64,000 nucleotides of DNA. It comes from an uncultured Chloroflexus sp. (GTDB lineage: Bacteria; Chloroflexota; Chloroflexia; Chloroflexales; Chloroflexaceae). Each line of letters begins with the position of its first letter. The first letter of the stretch is position 1. Below are positions 7,259 to 15,933 of the stretch, piece after piece. The translations under genes and the position numbers were made by a program. The stretch covers positions 1 through 64,000 of the forward strand of contig NZ_CALFBQ010000018.1 in the NCBI RefSeq assembly GCF_937951745.1. The letters are read 5' to 3'. The notes beneath the pieces are model-generated. The model saw only the letters and a list, made by a program, of their open reading frames with translations, was not told the origin of the DNA and ran no database searches.

Positions 7259-10200
7259 ATGACCGAATTGGCCGCACACGCGCCATCGGTTGCGGTAAGC
7301 GCCTCATTATTACCCCTCAAGTTCTCGCCGCCGTCGGTACGAGAAGATGAAATGCTGCGCCGGGATTTGCAAGCGTTATTAGCCGAAGTACGCTTGCTGC
7401 CGGTAACAGCGGTAGTGGCGCCGGCTGGGTATGGCAAAACAACCTTATTGGCCCAGTGGGCTGATCAACTCGCGCGCACCGGAGCGCAAGTGGCGTGGCT
7501 TAGTTTTGAGGCGAGCGATCAAGAACCAGCCTTGCTGCTCGCGTATCTGATCGGCGTGATCCAGCGGATTTTGCCTCATGCTGGCGAGCAAGCATTGCGC
7601 ATTCTGCAGAGCGTATCCGGTTTGGAACGGGATTGGCCGCTGGTGGCTGGCGCATTGCTGAGTGATGTGCAACGTGAGCTGCAATCACAAACAATATTGA
7701 TGCTCGACGATGTGCATCTGGTGAGCGATGGCCCGATCACGGCTGATCTGCTGGGCTATCTCTTACGCGCCGCACCGCCTAATCTGCACATTGTGATGGC
7801 TTCGCGTCGTCCGTTGACGTTTGCCCCGCTTCCACGCCTGCGCGCTGAAGGACTTTTGCTCGAGGTCGGGGCGAATGATCTCTTGCTGCAACGGCACGAG
7901 GCGATCGAGTTGTTGCAACGAACTGGGGTGGCGTTGGCGGATGCTGAACTTGATCTGTTGCTTGAACGCACCGGCGGTTGGATGTTGAGTGTGCAGTTGG
8001 CGGTGCGCACGTTGGCACGCCAGACGCCTGAGCAGCGCCGGGTGTATCTGCAAGGCTTGGCGACAAATCAGCATGATCTGTTTGAGTATTTGGCTTCAGA
8101 GGTGTTGGCAGCGTTGCCGCCACGTTTAGTCGATCGCCTGATCTGCGCTGCGCTGCTCGGTCAAGCAAACCCATCGTTGCTCGATGAGGCGCTTGGGGTT
8201 GATGACAGCGCCCAACTGATCGAACAAGCGATTGCGCTTGGTCTGCCGCTGACGGTTGACACCGGCGCATCCAATGGTGAGCGGATTTTCCGCTTTCATC
8301 CGCTCTGGCAGCGCCTGTTGGCCGATCGAGCACTTACCCGGTTTGATCGAGTTACGGTGCGCGACTTGCACCAACGGTTTGGGATGGTGCTGGCGCGTCA
8401 TGATCAGATCGAAGCGGCGTTGCGCCATTTGGCGGCGACTGATAACCCAGCAGCGATTGCGCACGCCCTGCGCGAGTATGCATGGCCATTGATCGACTCG
8501 CCCCAGCGCGACAGTTTGCGGAATTGGATTGAGCGTCTCCCGCCGGAAGTGCGCGATCGCGATCCTGAGTTGCTCCACATGCACGGTTGGAGTTTGTTTA
8601 ATACCGATCGCGAACGCGCGTTGCAGTTGATCAGCCAAGCTGCTGAACAATACCGGCTGGCCAACGCTCCGGCGCAAGAGCTGCGCGCGTTGCGCGATAT
8701 GGCCGTTCTCCTGTTCTGGTCTGATGCGCCGGTTGAGTTTGCAGCGGTGTGCCGTCGTGTTATAGCGGCGGCGGCGCGCACCAACGATGCGTGGTCGCGC
8801 GGTGCAGCCTTGGTCGGTTTGATGGCGTTGGCCTATAGTCAAGGACGATTTCGGGCAGCATTGCGGATTGCGCGTTGGGCTGATCGCCGCCCGCTGAGTG
8901 TGCTCTGGCAGTGGTTGCTGGCCGCGCTGCGGGCATCGATCTATACCCAGCAGGGCTGCCCGGCAGAGGCGATGTCTGCGATTAATGCTGCGCTTGAGTT
9001 GCCCCGGATCGATCGGAACGATATGCTGCGCCAGTCGTTGCTGTTGTTGCAGGCTATGGCGCTCTTTCAGCAGGGTAAAGGCGAAGCCGCTCTCGATCAA
9101 GTGCAGGAATGTTATTACCGTTTGAGCGATTATGTTCCCGGGAGTGTGTTGGCCGGCAACGCAGCCTTAATCTTGGCGCTGTTGTTGATCGAGCATGATC
9201 GATTTGAAGAGGCTGCCACATCGTTGCAGCGCGTACGGCAGATCGTGGCCCATCTTGATGACCGCCTGTTAGGGGCGCGTGCCCGGATTGTTGAAATCTA
9301 TGGCATGTTGCGCAACCACCAGCCTGCCGCAGCGGCAGCGCATGCGCTGGCATTCTGGCAAAAACTGCGTGATCAGCCGGCGGCAAGCGCTCAGCACTCT
9401 CCCTATTGCGATAGCCGGTATCTTAATACGCAGGATCTCTGGTTGCAGAGTCTGTTGCTGATTGCTATCGGCGAAGGTGGCGAACGTGATCAGGCGCTGG
9501 CGCTGGCAGATGAACTGCTCTCGTTCATGGATCGGCGCTATGATGGTTTGTTCCGTGCCCTGATCCACATCTACCGGGCTTATTTGGTGGCGCAGTGTCA
9601 GAGCAGCTCGCCTGCGATTAAGGAAGATTTGCTATCGGCATGCACGATTTGCGATCGTGTTGGTGTTGAGTCGCTGCCCTTTTTGCCGCGCCCGGCGATG
9701 CTCTGGGCGATCAAGACCGCATTGCAGCTTGGCTTGTCGAGCCGGGCGATGATCGCTGCCCTCCGCCAGTTTGACACGACGACGCTGGCCTCTATTCTTA
9801 TTCCGTTGCTTGATGAATCTTTTCCGGTTGCGTTGCGCGTGCGTAGCGCGGGCCTGATCGGTGATCTGAGCGTCGTTAATGCGTATGGGACGCTGCGGGC
9901 ATTATTAAAGGATCGCTCGCCCCACGTTCGCCAAGCTGCTCAGGAAGCACTCGAGCGGTTGAGTTATCGCCCGCCTTACCGGCTGATGATCCGCGCTCTG
10001 GGCGGCTTTCAAGTGTTGCGCGGCGATCAAGAAGTGCGCGATCGCGATTGGCGGAGTGTCAAAGCTCGCCAGTTGCTGCAATTGTTGCTGATTGAGCGCG
10101 GGCGGATGCTGCCACGCGAGCAGATTATGGATATGCTCTGGCCCGGTCTCGATAACGAGTCGGCTTCCAATAATCTGCGGGTGACGATCAGTCGGTTGAT

Positions 10201-10753
10201 TAAGGCGCTGGAGCCGGATCGGCCAGAAGGTGCGCCGACCTACTATATTCTTCAGCAAGGTGATACCTACGGCTTTAATATCGAGAGCGACCATTCGTAT
10301 GATGTGGCTGATTTCGTGCAGGCAGTGGAGCACGGACGGCGCGAATTGCAGCGTAACCGTCGCACCGAAGCACGCGAGGCTTTCCAAGTAGCCGTGTCTC
10401 TCTACGCTGGCCAGTTTTTGCCTGATAGCTTGTACGAAGATTGGTCGGTGGTGGAGCGGGAACGATTAGGGCTGTTGTTTACCGATGCAGCGCTCAGTTT
10501 GGGCCGCATTCTGTTTGACGAGGGGAAGTATCACGACGCTATCGCGTTAGGGTGGCGGGTGCTTGAATACGATAAAGCGCAGGAAGAGGCGTACCAGTTG
10601 CTGATTCGCGGGTATGGGGCAATTGGTGAGCGCAGCACGGCTATCCGGTTGTACCAACGGTGTGTTGCCGCGCTGCGTGATGATCTCGGCGTTGATCCGT
10701 TGCCCGAGACAGTAGCACTGTTTGAACAGGTGCGCGGTAAACGTGCATCGTAA
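7259..10753 (+). CDS. Large MalT/SARP-type transcriptional regulator
   Basis: 1164 residues. The N-terminal STAND-type NTPase has Walker A APAGYGKTTLLAQWA (residues about 58-72) and Walker B-like TILMLDDVHLVSD. A long helical TPR-like region (about 370-860) follows, then a short HEAT-like stretch (DRSPHVRQAAQEALERL, about 890). The C-terminus is a SARP module: a winged-helix DNA-binding domain (LGGFQVLRGDQ to SRLIKAL, about 915-1000) and a bacterial transcriptional activator (BTAD) domain (about 1020-1160). This order, ATPase and TPR first with the DNA-binding domain last, is that of AfsR/MalT-like signal-integrating regulators. ATP and an unknown ligand probably control it. AAGGAGC lies 8 nt before the ATG. 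Its targets are not evident. Confidence 0.88.
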   Translation: MTELAAHAPSVAVSASLLPLKFSPPSVREDEMLRRDLQALLAEVRLLPVTAVVAPAGYGKTTLLAQWADQLARTGAQVAWLSFEASDQEPALLLAYLIGVIQRILPHAGEQALRILQSVSGLERDWPLVAGALLSDVQRELQSQTILMLDDVHLVSDGPITADLLGYLLRAAPPNLHIVMASRRPLTFAPLPRLRAEGLLLEVGANDLLLQRHEAIELLQRTGVALADAELDLLLERTGGWMLSVQLAVRTLARQTPEQRRVYLQGLATNQHDLFEYLASEVLAALPPRLVDRLICAALLGQANPSLLDEALGVDDSAQLIEQAIALGLPLTVDTGASNGERIFRFHPLWQRLLADRALTRFDRVTVRDLHQRFGMVLARHDQIEAALRHLAATDNPAAIAHALREYAWPLIDSPQRDSLRNWIERLPPEVRDRDPELLHMHGWSLFNTDRERALQLISQAAEQYRLANAPAQELRALRDMAVLLFWSDAPVEFAAVCRRVIAAAARTNDAWSRGAALVGLMALAYSQGRFRAALRIARWADRRPLSVLWQWLLAALRASIYTQQGCPAEAMSAINAALELPRIDRNDMLRQSLLLLQAMALFQQGKGEAALDQVQECYYRLSDYVPGSVLAGNAALILALLLIEHDRFEEAATSLQRVRQIVAHLDDRLLGARARIVEIYGMLRNHQPAAAAAHALAFWQKLRDQPAASAQHSPYCDSRYLNTQDLWLQSLLLIAIGEGGERDQALALADELLSFMDRRYDGLFRALIHIYRAYLVAQCQSSSPAIKEDLLSACTICDRVGVESLPFLPRPAMLWAIKTALQLGLSSRAMIAALRQFDTTTLASILIPLLDESFPVALRVRSAGLIGDLSVVNAYGTLRALLKDRSPHVRQAAQEALERLSYRPPYRLMIRALGGFQVLRGDQEVRDRDWRSVKARQLLQLLLIERGRMLPREQIMDMLWPGLDNESASNNLRVTISRLIKALEPDRPEGAPTYYILQQGDTYGFNIESDHSYDVADFVQAVEHGRRELQRNRRTEAREAFQVAVSLYAGQFLPDSLYEDWSVVERERLGLLFTDAALSLGRILFDEGKYHDAIALGWRVLEYDKAQEEAYQLLIRGYGAIGERSTAIRLYQRCVAALRDDLGVDPLPETVALFEQVRGKRAS

Positions 10754-10755
10754 TT

Positions 10756-10974
10756 TTAGGTGGTGGAACTGGAAGAGTTTCCAGCGGGATTGGTTGAAGG
10801 GTTGTGCTGTAAATGGTTGGCGATAAAAGCTAAGAGCTCGTCGAGTTGGTCGATCCGGCTTTCAAGACCAGTGCCAATGTGTTGAATTCGCCCGTGCCAC
10901 TGTTGTACCGCAGCATCTTCATGCTCGGACACCACAATCCGCACCAGAAATGATTCGACTCGCCGAGTCGCCAT
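10756..10974 (-). CDS. Small conserved-looking hypothetical protein
   Basis: 72 residues beginning MATRRVESFLVRIVVSEH, with a WHGRIQHIGTG segment and a Ser/Thr/Asn-rich tail. The ATG at 10974 is preceded by AAGGAAAG at suitable spacing; an in-frame ATG at 10998 would add eight residues. The 'VRI...W.GRIQH' pattern resembles small proteins I know from Chloroflexi genomes, with no known function. It ends 2 nt from the stop of the convergent SARP regulator and is divergent from leuB. Confidence 0.6.
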   Translation of the reverse strand: MATRRVESFLVRIVVSEHEDAAVQQWHGRIQHIGTGLESRIDQLDELLAFIANHLQHNPSTNPAGNSSSSTT

Positions 10975-11088
10975 ATTTTTCTTTCCTTGCTCTATCATCT
11001 GTCACACGACTAGCAAACTTAGTAGTATCATACTGAGGCGTTCTTACCATTTTATAACCATGATCTAGATGTTATTGCGAGGATTGCT

Positions 11089-12165
11089 GTGCAAGCTGTG
11101 ATTGCAGTATTAGCCGGAGATGGGATCGGGCCGGAGGTAGTGGCGGAGGGGGTAAAGGTGTTGCAGGCGGTGGCGTCCCGCTTTGGCCACACCTTTACCC
11201 TGCGCGAGGCGTTGATCGGCGGGTGCGCGATTGATGCTGCCGGTGAGCCGTTGCCTGCCGAAACGGTGGCACTGTGCCGCGAGGCTGATGCGGTGTTGCT
11301 TGGTGCGGTCGGCGGCCCCAAGTGGGATGATCCGCAGGCGAAGGTGCGGCCTGAACAGGGCTTGCTCGGTATTCGCAAGGCGCTCGGTCTGTTTGCCAAT
11401 CTGCGCCCGGTGCAGGTGCATCCGCGCTTGATCGATGCTTCGCCGCTGCGCCCTGAGCGGCTGCAAGGCGTCGATCTGATCGTCGTGCGTGAGTTGACCG
11501 GCGGGATCTATTTTGGCGAGAAGCGGCGCGAACGTGGCCCGGATGGCGAGTGGGCCAGCGATCTCTGCATCTATACTGAAGAGGAGATTGTCCGCGTCGT
11601 GCGGGTTGCTGCGCAATTGGCTCGCCGTCGGCGCGGTAAACTGACGTTGGTTGATAAAGCAAATGTGCTCGAAACAAGTCGCTTGTGGCGGAGTGTTACC
11701 ACTCACTTGGTTCATAATGAGTTCCCTGATCTGCAATTCGAGACGATGCTGGTTGATGCGTGTGCGATGCATCTCATCCGTCGTCCCGCCGATTTTGACG
11801 TGATCGTGACCGAGAATATGTTTGGCGATATTCTCACCGACGAAGCGGCAATGCTGGCCGGTTCGATGGGGATGTTGCCGTCGGCGTCGCTGGGCAGCGG
11901 GCGGATGGGGCTGTACGAGCCGATCCACGGTTCGGCTCCCGATATTGCTGGGCAGGGGAAGGCCAACCCCTTGGCGACGATTTTGAGTGTGGCGATGCTG
12001 TTGCGCCACTCGCTCAATCTGGCCGCCGAAGCGGAATGTGTCGAAGCGGCTGTAGCAACGGTAATCGAGCACGGGATTGTTACCGCCGATATTGCCGCTC
12101 CCGGCCAGCCTACCTATAGCACTGCTGCGGTTGGCAATGCGGTCGCCGCTGCGGTGGCTGAGTAG
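11089..12165 (+). CDS. leuB: 3-isopropylmalate dehydrogenase
   Basis: Catalyses the NAD-dependent oxidative decarboxylation of 3-isopropylmalate in leucine synthesis. 358 residues, full length. Family motifs: GDGIGPEV near the N-terminus, [10 protein letters not shown], the catalytic Lys in [11 protein letters not shown], and [10 protein letters not shown] with the metal-binding aspartates. The start is GTG at 11089 with GAGGA 6 nt before it. No other leu gene is adjacent. Confidence 0.96.
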   Translation: MQAVIAVLAGDGIGPEVVAEGVKVLQAVASRFGHTFTLREALIGGCAIDAAGEPLPAETVALCREADAVLLGAVGGPKWDDPQAKVRPEQGLLGIRKALGLFANLRPVQVHPRLIDASPLRPERLQGVDLIVVRELTGGIYFGEKRRERGPDGEWASDLCIYTEEEIVRVVRVAAQLARRRRGKLTLVDKANVLETSRLWRSVTTHLVHNEFPDLQFETMLVDACAMHLIRRPADFDVIVTENMFGDILTDEAAMLAGSMGMLPSASLGSGRMGLYEPIHGSAPDIAGQGKANPLATILSVAMLLRHSLNLAAEAECVEAAVATVIEHGIVTADIAAPGQPTYSTAAVGNAVAAAVAE

Positions 12166-12186
12166 TGAGGTTTACTGCAGAGGGCG

Positions 12187-12235
12187 CCAAGGACGCAGAG
12201 GGTGTCGTTGTACGTTTCATCCTCTGCGCCCTTGG
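12187..12235. repeat. Inverted repeat after leuB, CGCAGAGG class
   Basis: CCAAGGACGCAGAGG (12187-12201) is nearly complementary to CCTCTGCGCCCTTGG (12221-12235). It forms a long hairpin just after leuB and may help end transcription. The sequence belongs to the same family of CGCA(A/G)AGG repeats seen at 21838-22083, 25437-25554 and 27629-27726. Confidence 0.6.
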
Positions 12236-12288
12236 TGTCGTTTAGCACGAACGCTGCCTTTCTTTCAGCGCCATCCTAACCTCCCCCC

Positions 12289-12510
12289 GCTTTAAGGGAC
12301 GGACAGAGCATGTGATCGAGTGTAATTCATTGATCGCTGTACAATGCCGTAAAGCCCGGTACTGCCTTCCCCTCTCCCCTATCAGTGGGAGAGGGACTAG
12401 GGGTGAGGGCCAGCAGCCCGCGCAGTGTGATGCGTAACCCTAGGCTTCCGGATCAGATGTGCTGTCTATTTCTGTCCCTCATGCTAGGGGAGGATTCGTC
12501 CTCCCCTGCG
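12289..12510. repeat. Dispersed element, copy A
   Basis: This non-coding stretch shares an ordered series of blocks with 28530-28760. The blocks are GACAGAGCATGTGATCGA, then TGATCGCTGTACAATGCC, AAGCCCGGTACTGC, a CCCTCTCCC hairpin (12370-12378 with 12387-12395), GGGTGAGGG, and a final GGGGAGG/CCTCCCC inverted repeat (12487-12505 region). It fills most of the 443-base gap between leuB and mcmA2. No gene is seen in it. Confidence 0.65.
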
Positions 12511-12608
12511 TGCTCTGCGGTATACTTGAACCAGCGCGTACTGCCCTGTGCTATACTGGCAGCCACGCAACCGAATCTCACTCGTTATCGCAACAGAAGG
12601 AGCGCTCA

Positions 12609-13016
12609 ATGGAGCGAAAGATTCGCGTGCTGGTCGCAAAACCCGGTCTCGATGGCCACGACCGCGGCGCCAAGGTCATCGCCCGCGCCCTGCGCAATGC
12701 CGGGATGGAGGTGATCTATACCGGTCTGCAACAGACACCGCAGATGATCGTTGAGGCAGCGTTGCAAGAGGACGTTGATGTGATCGGTCTTTCGATCCTC
12801 TCTGGCGCGCATATGACGCTGCTGCCTAAAGTGATGCAGTTGCTGCGCGAGCAGGGTATGACCGATGTGCTGGTCGTCGCCGGCGGGATCATTTCCGACG
12901 AAGACGCCGAGATTCTGAAGCGCGAGCATGGTATTGCCGAAGTGTTTGGTCCCGGCTCGTCAACGCAGGCAATTATCGACTTTATCCGTTCTAACGTCCA
13001 GTTGACCCGGGGTTAA
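12609..13016 (+). CDS. mcmA2: Methylmalonyl-CoA mutase B12-binding (small) subunit
   Basis: 135 residues forming a single cobalamin-binding flavodoxin-like domain: [13 protein letters not shown] with the base-off DxHxxG motif, [11 protein letters not shown] and [12 protein letters not shown] with the SxL and GG loops. It corresponds to the C-terminal domain of methylmalonyl-CoA mutase encoded alone, as in archaea and many bacteria where the catalytic chain is a separate gene. The ATG at 12609 has AAGGAG 6 nt upstream; a longer in-frame extension would run into repeat DNA. It is followed after 3 nt by meaB, so the two are one operon. Likely role: succinyl-CoA/methylmalonyl-CoA exchange in the 3-hydroxypropionate bicycle. 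Isobutyryl- or ethylmalonyl-CoA mutase is the alternative. Confidence 0.88.
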   Translation: MERKIRVLVAKPGLDGHDRGAKVIARALRNAGMEVIYTGLQQTPQMIVEAALQEDVDVIGLSILSGAHMTLLPKVMQLLREQGMTDVLVVAGGIISDEDAEILKREHGIAEVFGPGSSTQAIIDFIRSNVQLTRG

Positions 13017-13019
13017 GCT

Positions 13020-13943
13020 ATGAGCGAGCACGAATTGGTGACGCGCTTGCGCAACGGTGAGCGGCGGGCATTGGCGCGCGCCATTTCTCTGGTTGAACAC
13101 GGAGGGCCGGTGGCACGTGCAGTGATGGCGGCGGCTTATCCCTACGCTCAGGCCCATCGGGTGGGCATCACCGGCCCTCCCGGTGCTGGTAAATCTACCC
13201 TTGTGACTGCATTAGCGCAAGAGTGGCGTCGTCGTGGCGTACCAGTCGGAATTGTCGCCGTTGATCCGTCGTCGCCGTTCAGCGGCGGCGCGGTGCTCGG
13301 TGACCGCATCCGCATGCAGGCGCTCGGCGGTGATCCCGGTGTATTCATTCGCAGTATGGCCAGCCGGGGCCGGATGGGCGGGTTGGCGCGTGCTACGGCT
13401 GATGCTGTTACGCTGATCGCAGCAGCCGGCTTTCCAATCGTGATCATCGAGACGGTTGGCGCAGGGCAGGATGAAGTTGATATTGCCCAGACTGCCGATA
13501 CCACGATCGTGGTGGAAGTACCGGGTATGGGCGATGATGTGCAGAGCATTAAAGCCGGCATGCTCGAAATTGCCGACATCTTTGTCGTTAATAAAGCCGA
13601 CCGGCCCGGTGTCGATCAGACGGTGCGTCAGCTCCGCACGATGTTGCAATTAGGCGGCGCGTCGGCTGATGGTTGGTCGCCGCCAGTGTTGACGGCGGTA
13701 GCAACCACCGGCGAGGGTTGCGCGCAGATTGTCGATGCGGTCGAGCACCACCGGCAACACCTTGTCCGTGATGGCGTACACGCTGGCCGGACGCGGTTGT
13801 TGGCCGAGCGTGAGTTAGTCGCCGCTGTGCAGGAATTGATCCTCGAACGGTTGCGCGGCCAGCGTTGGGAGGAATTGGTGAGTGAGATTGCATCTCGCCG
13901 GCGCGATCCGTATGCCGCCGCGAGTGAGTTGTTGGATGGATAG
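13020..13943 (+). CDS. meaB: MeaB/ArgK-type GTPase, mutase chaperone
   Basis: 307 residues of the G3E family. Walker A GPPGAGKSTL, then VDPSSPFSGGAVLGDRIRM, the switch region ETVGAGQDEVDIA and the base-recognition NKAD. A C-terminal helical dimerisation arm is present. The family loads and protects adenosylcobalamin-dependent mutases, using GTP. It starts 3 nt after mcmA2, which fits that job directly. The large catalytic mutase subunit is not in this window. Confidence 0.93.
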   Translation: MSEHELVTRLRNGERRALARAISLVEHGGPVARAVMAAAYPYAQAHRVGITGPPGAGKSTLVTALAQEWRRRGVPVGIVAVDPSSPFSGGAVLGDRIRMQALGGDPGVFIRSMASRGRMGGLARATADAVTLIAAAGFPIVIIETVGAGQDEVDIAQTADTTIVVEVPGMGDDVQSIKAGMLEIADIFVVNKADRPGVDQTVRQLRTMLQLGGASADGWSPPVLTAVATTGEGCAQIVDAVEHHRQHLVRDGVHAGRTRLLAERELVAAVQELILERLRGQRWEELVSEIASRRRDPYAAASELLDG

Positions 13944-13949
13944 GGCGAG

Positions 13950-14131
13950 GGCGCGGTAGGGGCGCGGTAAGCCCCGCCCAAACAAGGGTGATGGGTATGG
14001 CGCGGTAGGGACGCGGCATGCCCCGCCCGAACAAGGGTGATGGGTATGGCGCGGTAGGGGCGGGGTATGCCCCGCCCAAACAAGGGTGATGGGTATGGCG
14101 CGGTAGGGGCGCGGTAAGCCCCACCCGAACG
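13950..14131. repeat. 49-bp tandem repeat, about 3.7 copies
   Basis: Units begin at 13950, 13999, 14048 and 14097 (period exactly 49 bp); the last is cut short near 14131. Each starts GGCGCGGTAGGGGC, has a GC-rich inverted repeat (GGGGC ... GCCCC) and, in complete units, ends AACAAGGGTGATGGGTAT. A few substitutions separate the copies. It lies between meaB and the phosphohexomutase gene and contains no credible gene. Confidence 0.9.
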
Positions 14132-14164
14132 ACAGATCCCGGATTATATCTAGGAGGTATTTCC

Positions 14165-15508
14165 GTGCAGGTTAATCCGTCAATTTTCAAGGCCTACGAT
14201 ATTCGTGGTATCTACCCGACTGAATTAAACGAAGAGGTCGCTTACCTGATCGGGCGTGCGTTTGTGACGTTCCTCGGCGCTGAGACGGTGATTGTTGGCC
14301 GCGATATGCGAACTTCTGGCCCTGCTCTGTTCGATGCAGTCACTCGTGGAATTATGGATCAAGGGGCTGACGTGGCCGACATCGGTATGGTCAGCACCGA
14401 TCAATACTACTTCGCTTGTACCCAGCTCGGTTTACCCGGTATGATGGTGACGGCGTCGCATAATCCCAAGCAGTACAACGGCTTCAAAATGGTGCGCCGT
14501 ATGCCCTACCTTTTGTCAGGTGATGAGGGCATTCAGGATTTACGCCGGTTGGTTGAGAGCGAAGCGTTTCCAACCCCGACCCGGCGCGGTGAACGCCGTG
14601 AATACGATTTTAAAGAGCAATTCGTGCAGAAAGTGCTCTCGCTGATCGATGTCGAGGCGATGAAGCCGTTGAAGGTGATTGTTGATACCGGCAACGGTAT
14701 GGTCGGCCCGATCCTGCAAGAGGTGTATGCACGCTTGCCAATCCAATTAACCGGGATGTATCTCGATCCCGACGGCACCTTGCCCAATCACGGTCTCGAT
14801 CCGCTGATGCCAGAAAATCGAGCTGAATTACAGCAGCGGGTCAAAGACGAAGGCGCTGATATTGGCTTTGCCTTCGATGGCGACGGCGACCGCTTCTTTG
14901 CCATCGATGATCGCGGTGAGTTCATTTCCGGTGACTTTCTTACTGCGATTTTGGGCCGCTACTTGCTCGAAAAAGAGCCGGGGGCGAAGATTCTCTACGA
15001 TGTGCGCGCGTCGTGGGCGGTGCCCGATGAGGTGCGCGCTGCCGGCGGTATTCCGCTGGTTGAACGAGTAGGTCATGCCTTTATCAAGCGACGCATGGCG
15101 AATGAAGACGCAATCTTCGCCGGCGAGGTCTCTGGGCACTATTACTTCAAAGCCTTCGCGTTTGCTGACTCGGGCATCATTCCCTCGCTTTACCTACTTG
15201 AGATGCTGTCAAAGCAGGGGGTGAAGATGAGCGAGCTGCTTAGCCGTCTCGAATCGCGCTACTTCATTTCCGGCGAGATCAATTCGCGGGTGAGTGATGT
15301 GCGGGCGAAGCTTGATGAGATTGCCGAACGGTATAGTGATGGCAAGATCGAGCGACTTGATGGTGTCTCGGTTAGCTATGACACATGGCATTTTAATGTG
15401 CGCGGTTCTAACACCGAACCGCTGATCCGCCTGAACCTCGAGTCGATTGCCTCGCGCGCTGAAATGGAGGCCAAACGCGATGAGGTGTTGGCGGTGATCC
15501 GGTCGTAA
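14165..15508 (+). CDS. manB: Phosphomannomutase/phosphoglucomutase
   Basis: 447 residues of the alpha-D-phosphohexomutase family, interconverting hexose 1- and 6-phosphates. The four domains show their loops: the catalytic serine loop VTASHNPKQYNG, the metal loop FDGDGDR, the sugar-specificity loop GEVSGHYYF (GEMSGH/GExSGH type) and the phosphate-binding RGSNTEP. The GEVSGH loop fits dual glucose/mannose use. GTG start at 14165 with AGGAGG 8 nt before it. It probably feeds nucleotide-sugar and polysaccharide synthesis. Confidence 0.92.
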   Translation: MQVNPSIFKAYDIRGIYPTELNEEVAYLIGRAFVTFLGAETVIVGRDMRTSGPALFDAVTRGIMDQGADVADIGMVSTDQYYFACTQLGLPGMMVTASHNPKQYNGFKMVRRMPYLLSGDEGIQDLRRLVESEAFPTPTRRGERREYDFKEQFVQKVLSLIDVEAMKPLKVIVDTGNGMVGPILQEVYARLPIQLTGMYLDPDGTLPNHGLDPLMPENRAELQQRVKDEGADIGFAFDGDGDRFFAIDDRGEFISGDFLTAILGRYLLEKEPGAKILYDVRASWAVPDEVRAAGGIPLVERVGHAFIKRRMANEDAIFAGEVSGHYYFKAFAFADSGIIPSLYLLEMLSKQGVKMSELLSRLESRYFISGEINSRVSDVRAKLDEIAERYSDGKIERLDGVSVSYDTWHFNVRGSNTEPLIRLNLESIASRAEMEAKRDEVLAVIRS

Positions 15509-15530
15509 TGCCAGTTTGGTGACGTCATGC

Positions 15531-15554
15531 GGAGCCGCACAGCCGTGCGGCTCC
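15531..15554. terminator. GC-rich hairpin after the phosphohexomutase gene
   Basis: A perfect 10-bp stem GGAGCCGCAC / GTGCGGCTCC with loop AGCC, 22 nt after the stop codon. There is no T-run, so it may stall or protect the transcript rather than act as a classic terminator. The core CCGCAC-GCCGTGCGG recurs at 32618-32633. It lies at the start of a 425-base gap (15509-15933) that otherwise holds the acoA promoter. Confidence 0.55.
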
Positions 15555-15736
15555 ACCGGTGAACTGTAAACAAATAAATGGCGAACGCCAACGATACAAC
15601 AACCGTCGCACCGCATGGGGTTGGTACCGCACGGCCAATGATCGATGAACATGTGACATACGCCGGAATCGTTGCTCCACCCTATCCCCCTCCATTCACC
15701 AATGGCTATTCCTCGTTCATATCGGGACAATCACCC

Positions 15737-15765
15737 TTGACACATCTACTCTGAACCAGTATCAT
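15737..15765 (+). promoter_or_regulatory. Sigma-A promoter of the aco-like cluster
   Basis: Consensus TTGACA (15737-15742), 17-nt spacer, TATCAT (15760-15765). The predicted start near 15772 leaves a leader of about 160 nt before acoA at 15934, long enough for regulation. The rest of the gap (15555-15736) shows no gene. Confidence 0.7.
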
Positions 15766-15933
15766 AGAGATATCAAACGTATTCCTAAGTAGAATTAATA
15801 CCCCACCGACGAACCCCTCATCTCTCCCTCCATGTCGGTGTGACTGCCCGCAATCCCAGTTCTGATGCTCCTCACCGGCTCGCTGGCGAGCCAAGAATAT
15901 AGGCGTTGTTCGCTGTTGAACGGAGAAACGGCT

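Noticed and set aside
8126-9100. Minus-strand frame opposite the SARP regulator
   Set aside because: Antisense to a strong gene; the composition (Arg/Gln-rich) is typical of shadow frames.
11110-12072. 320-codon minus-strand frame opposite leuB
   Set aside because: The opposite strand holds full-length LeuB; the frame is a shadow.
13950-14131. Regular repeats as a possible CRISPR array
   Set aside because: Units of 49 bp directly abut each other with no unique spacers, and no cas genes are nearby.
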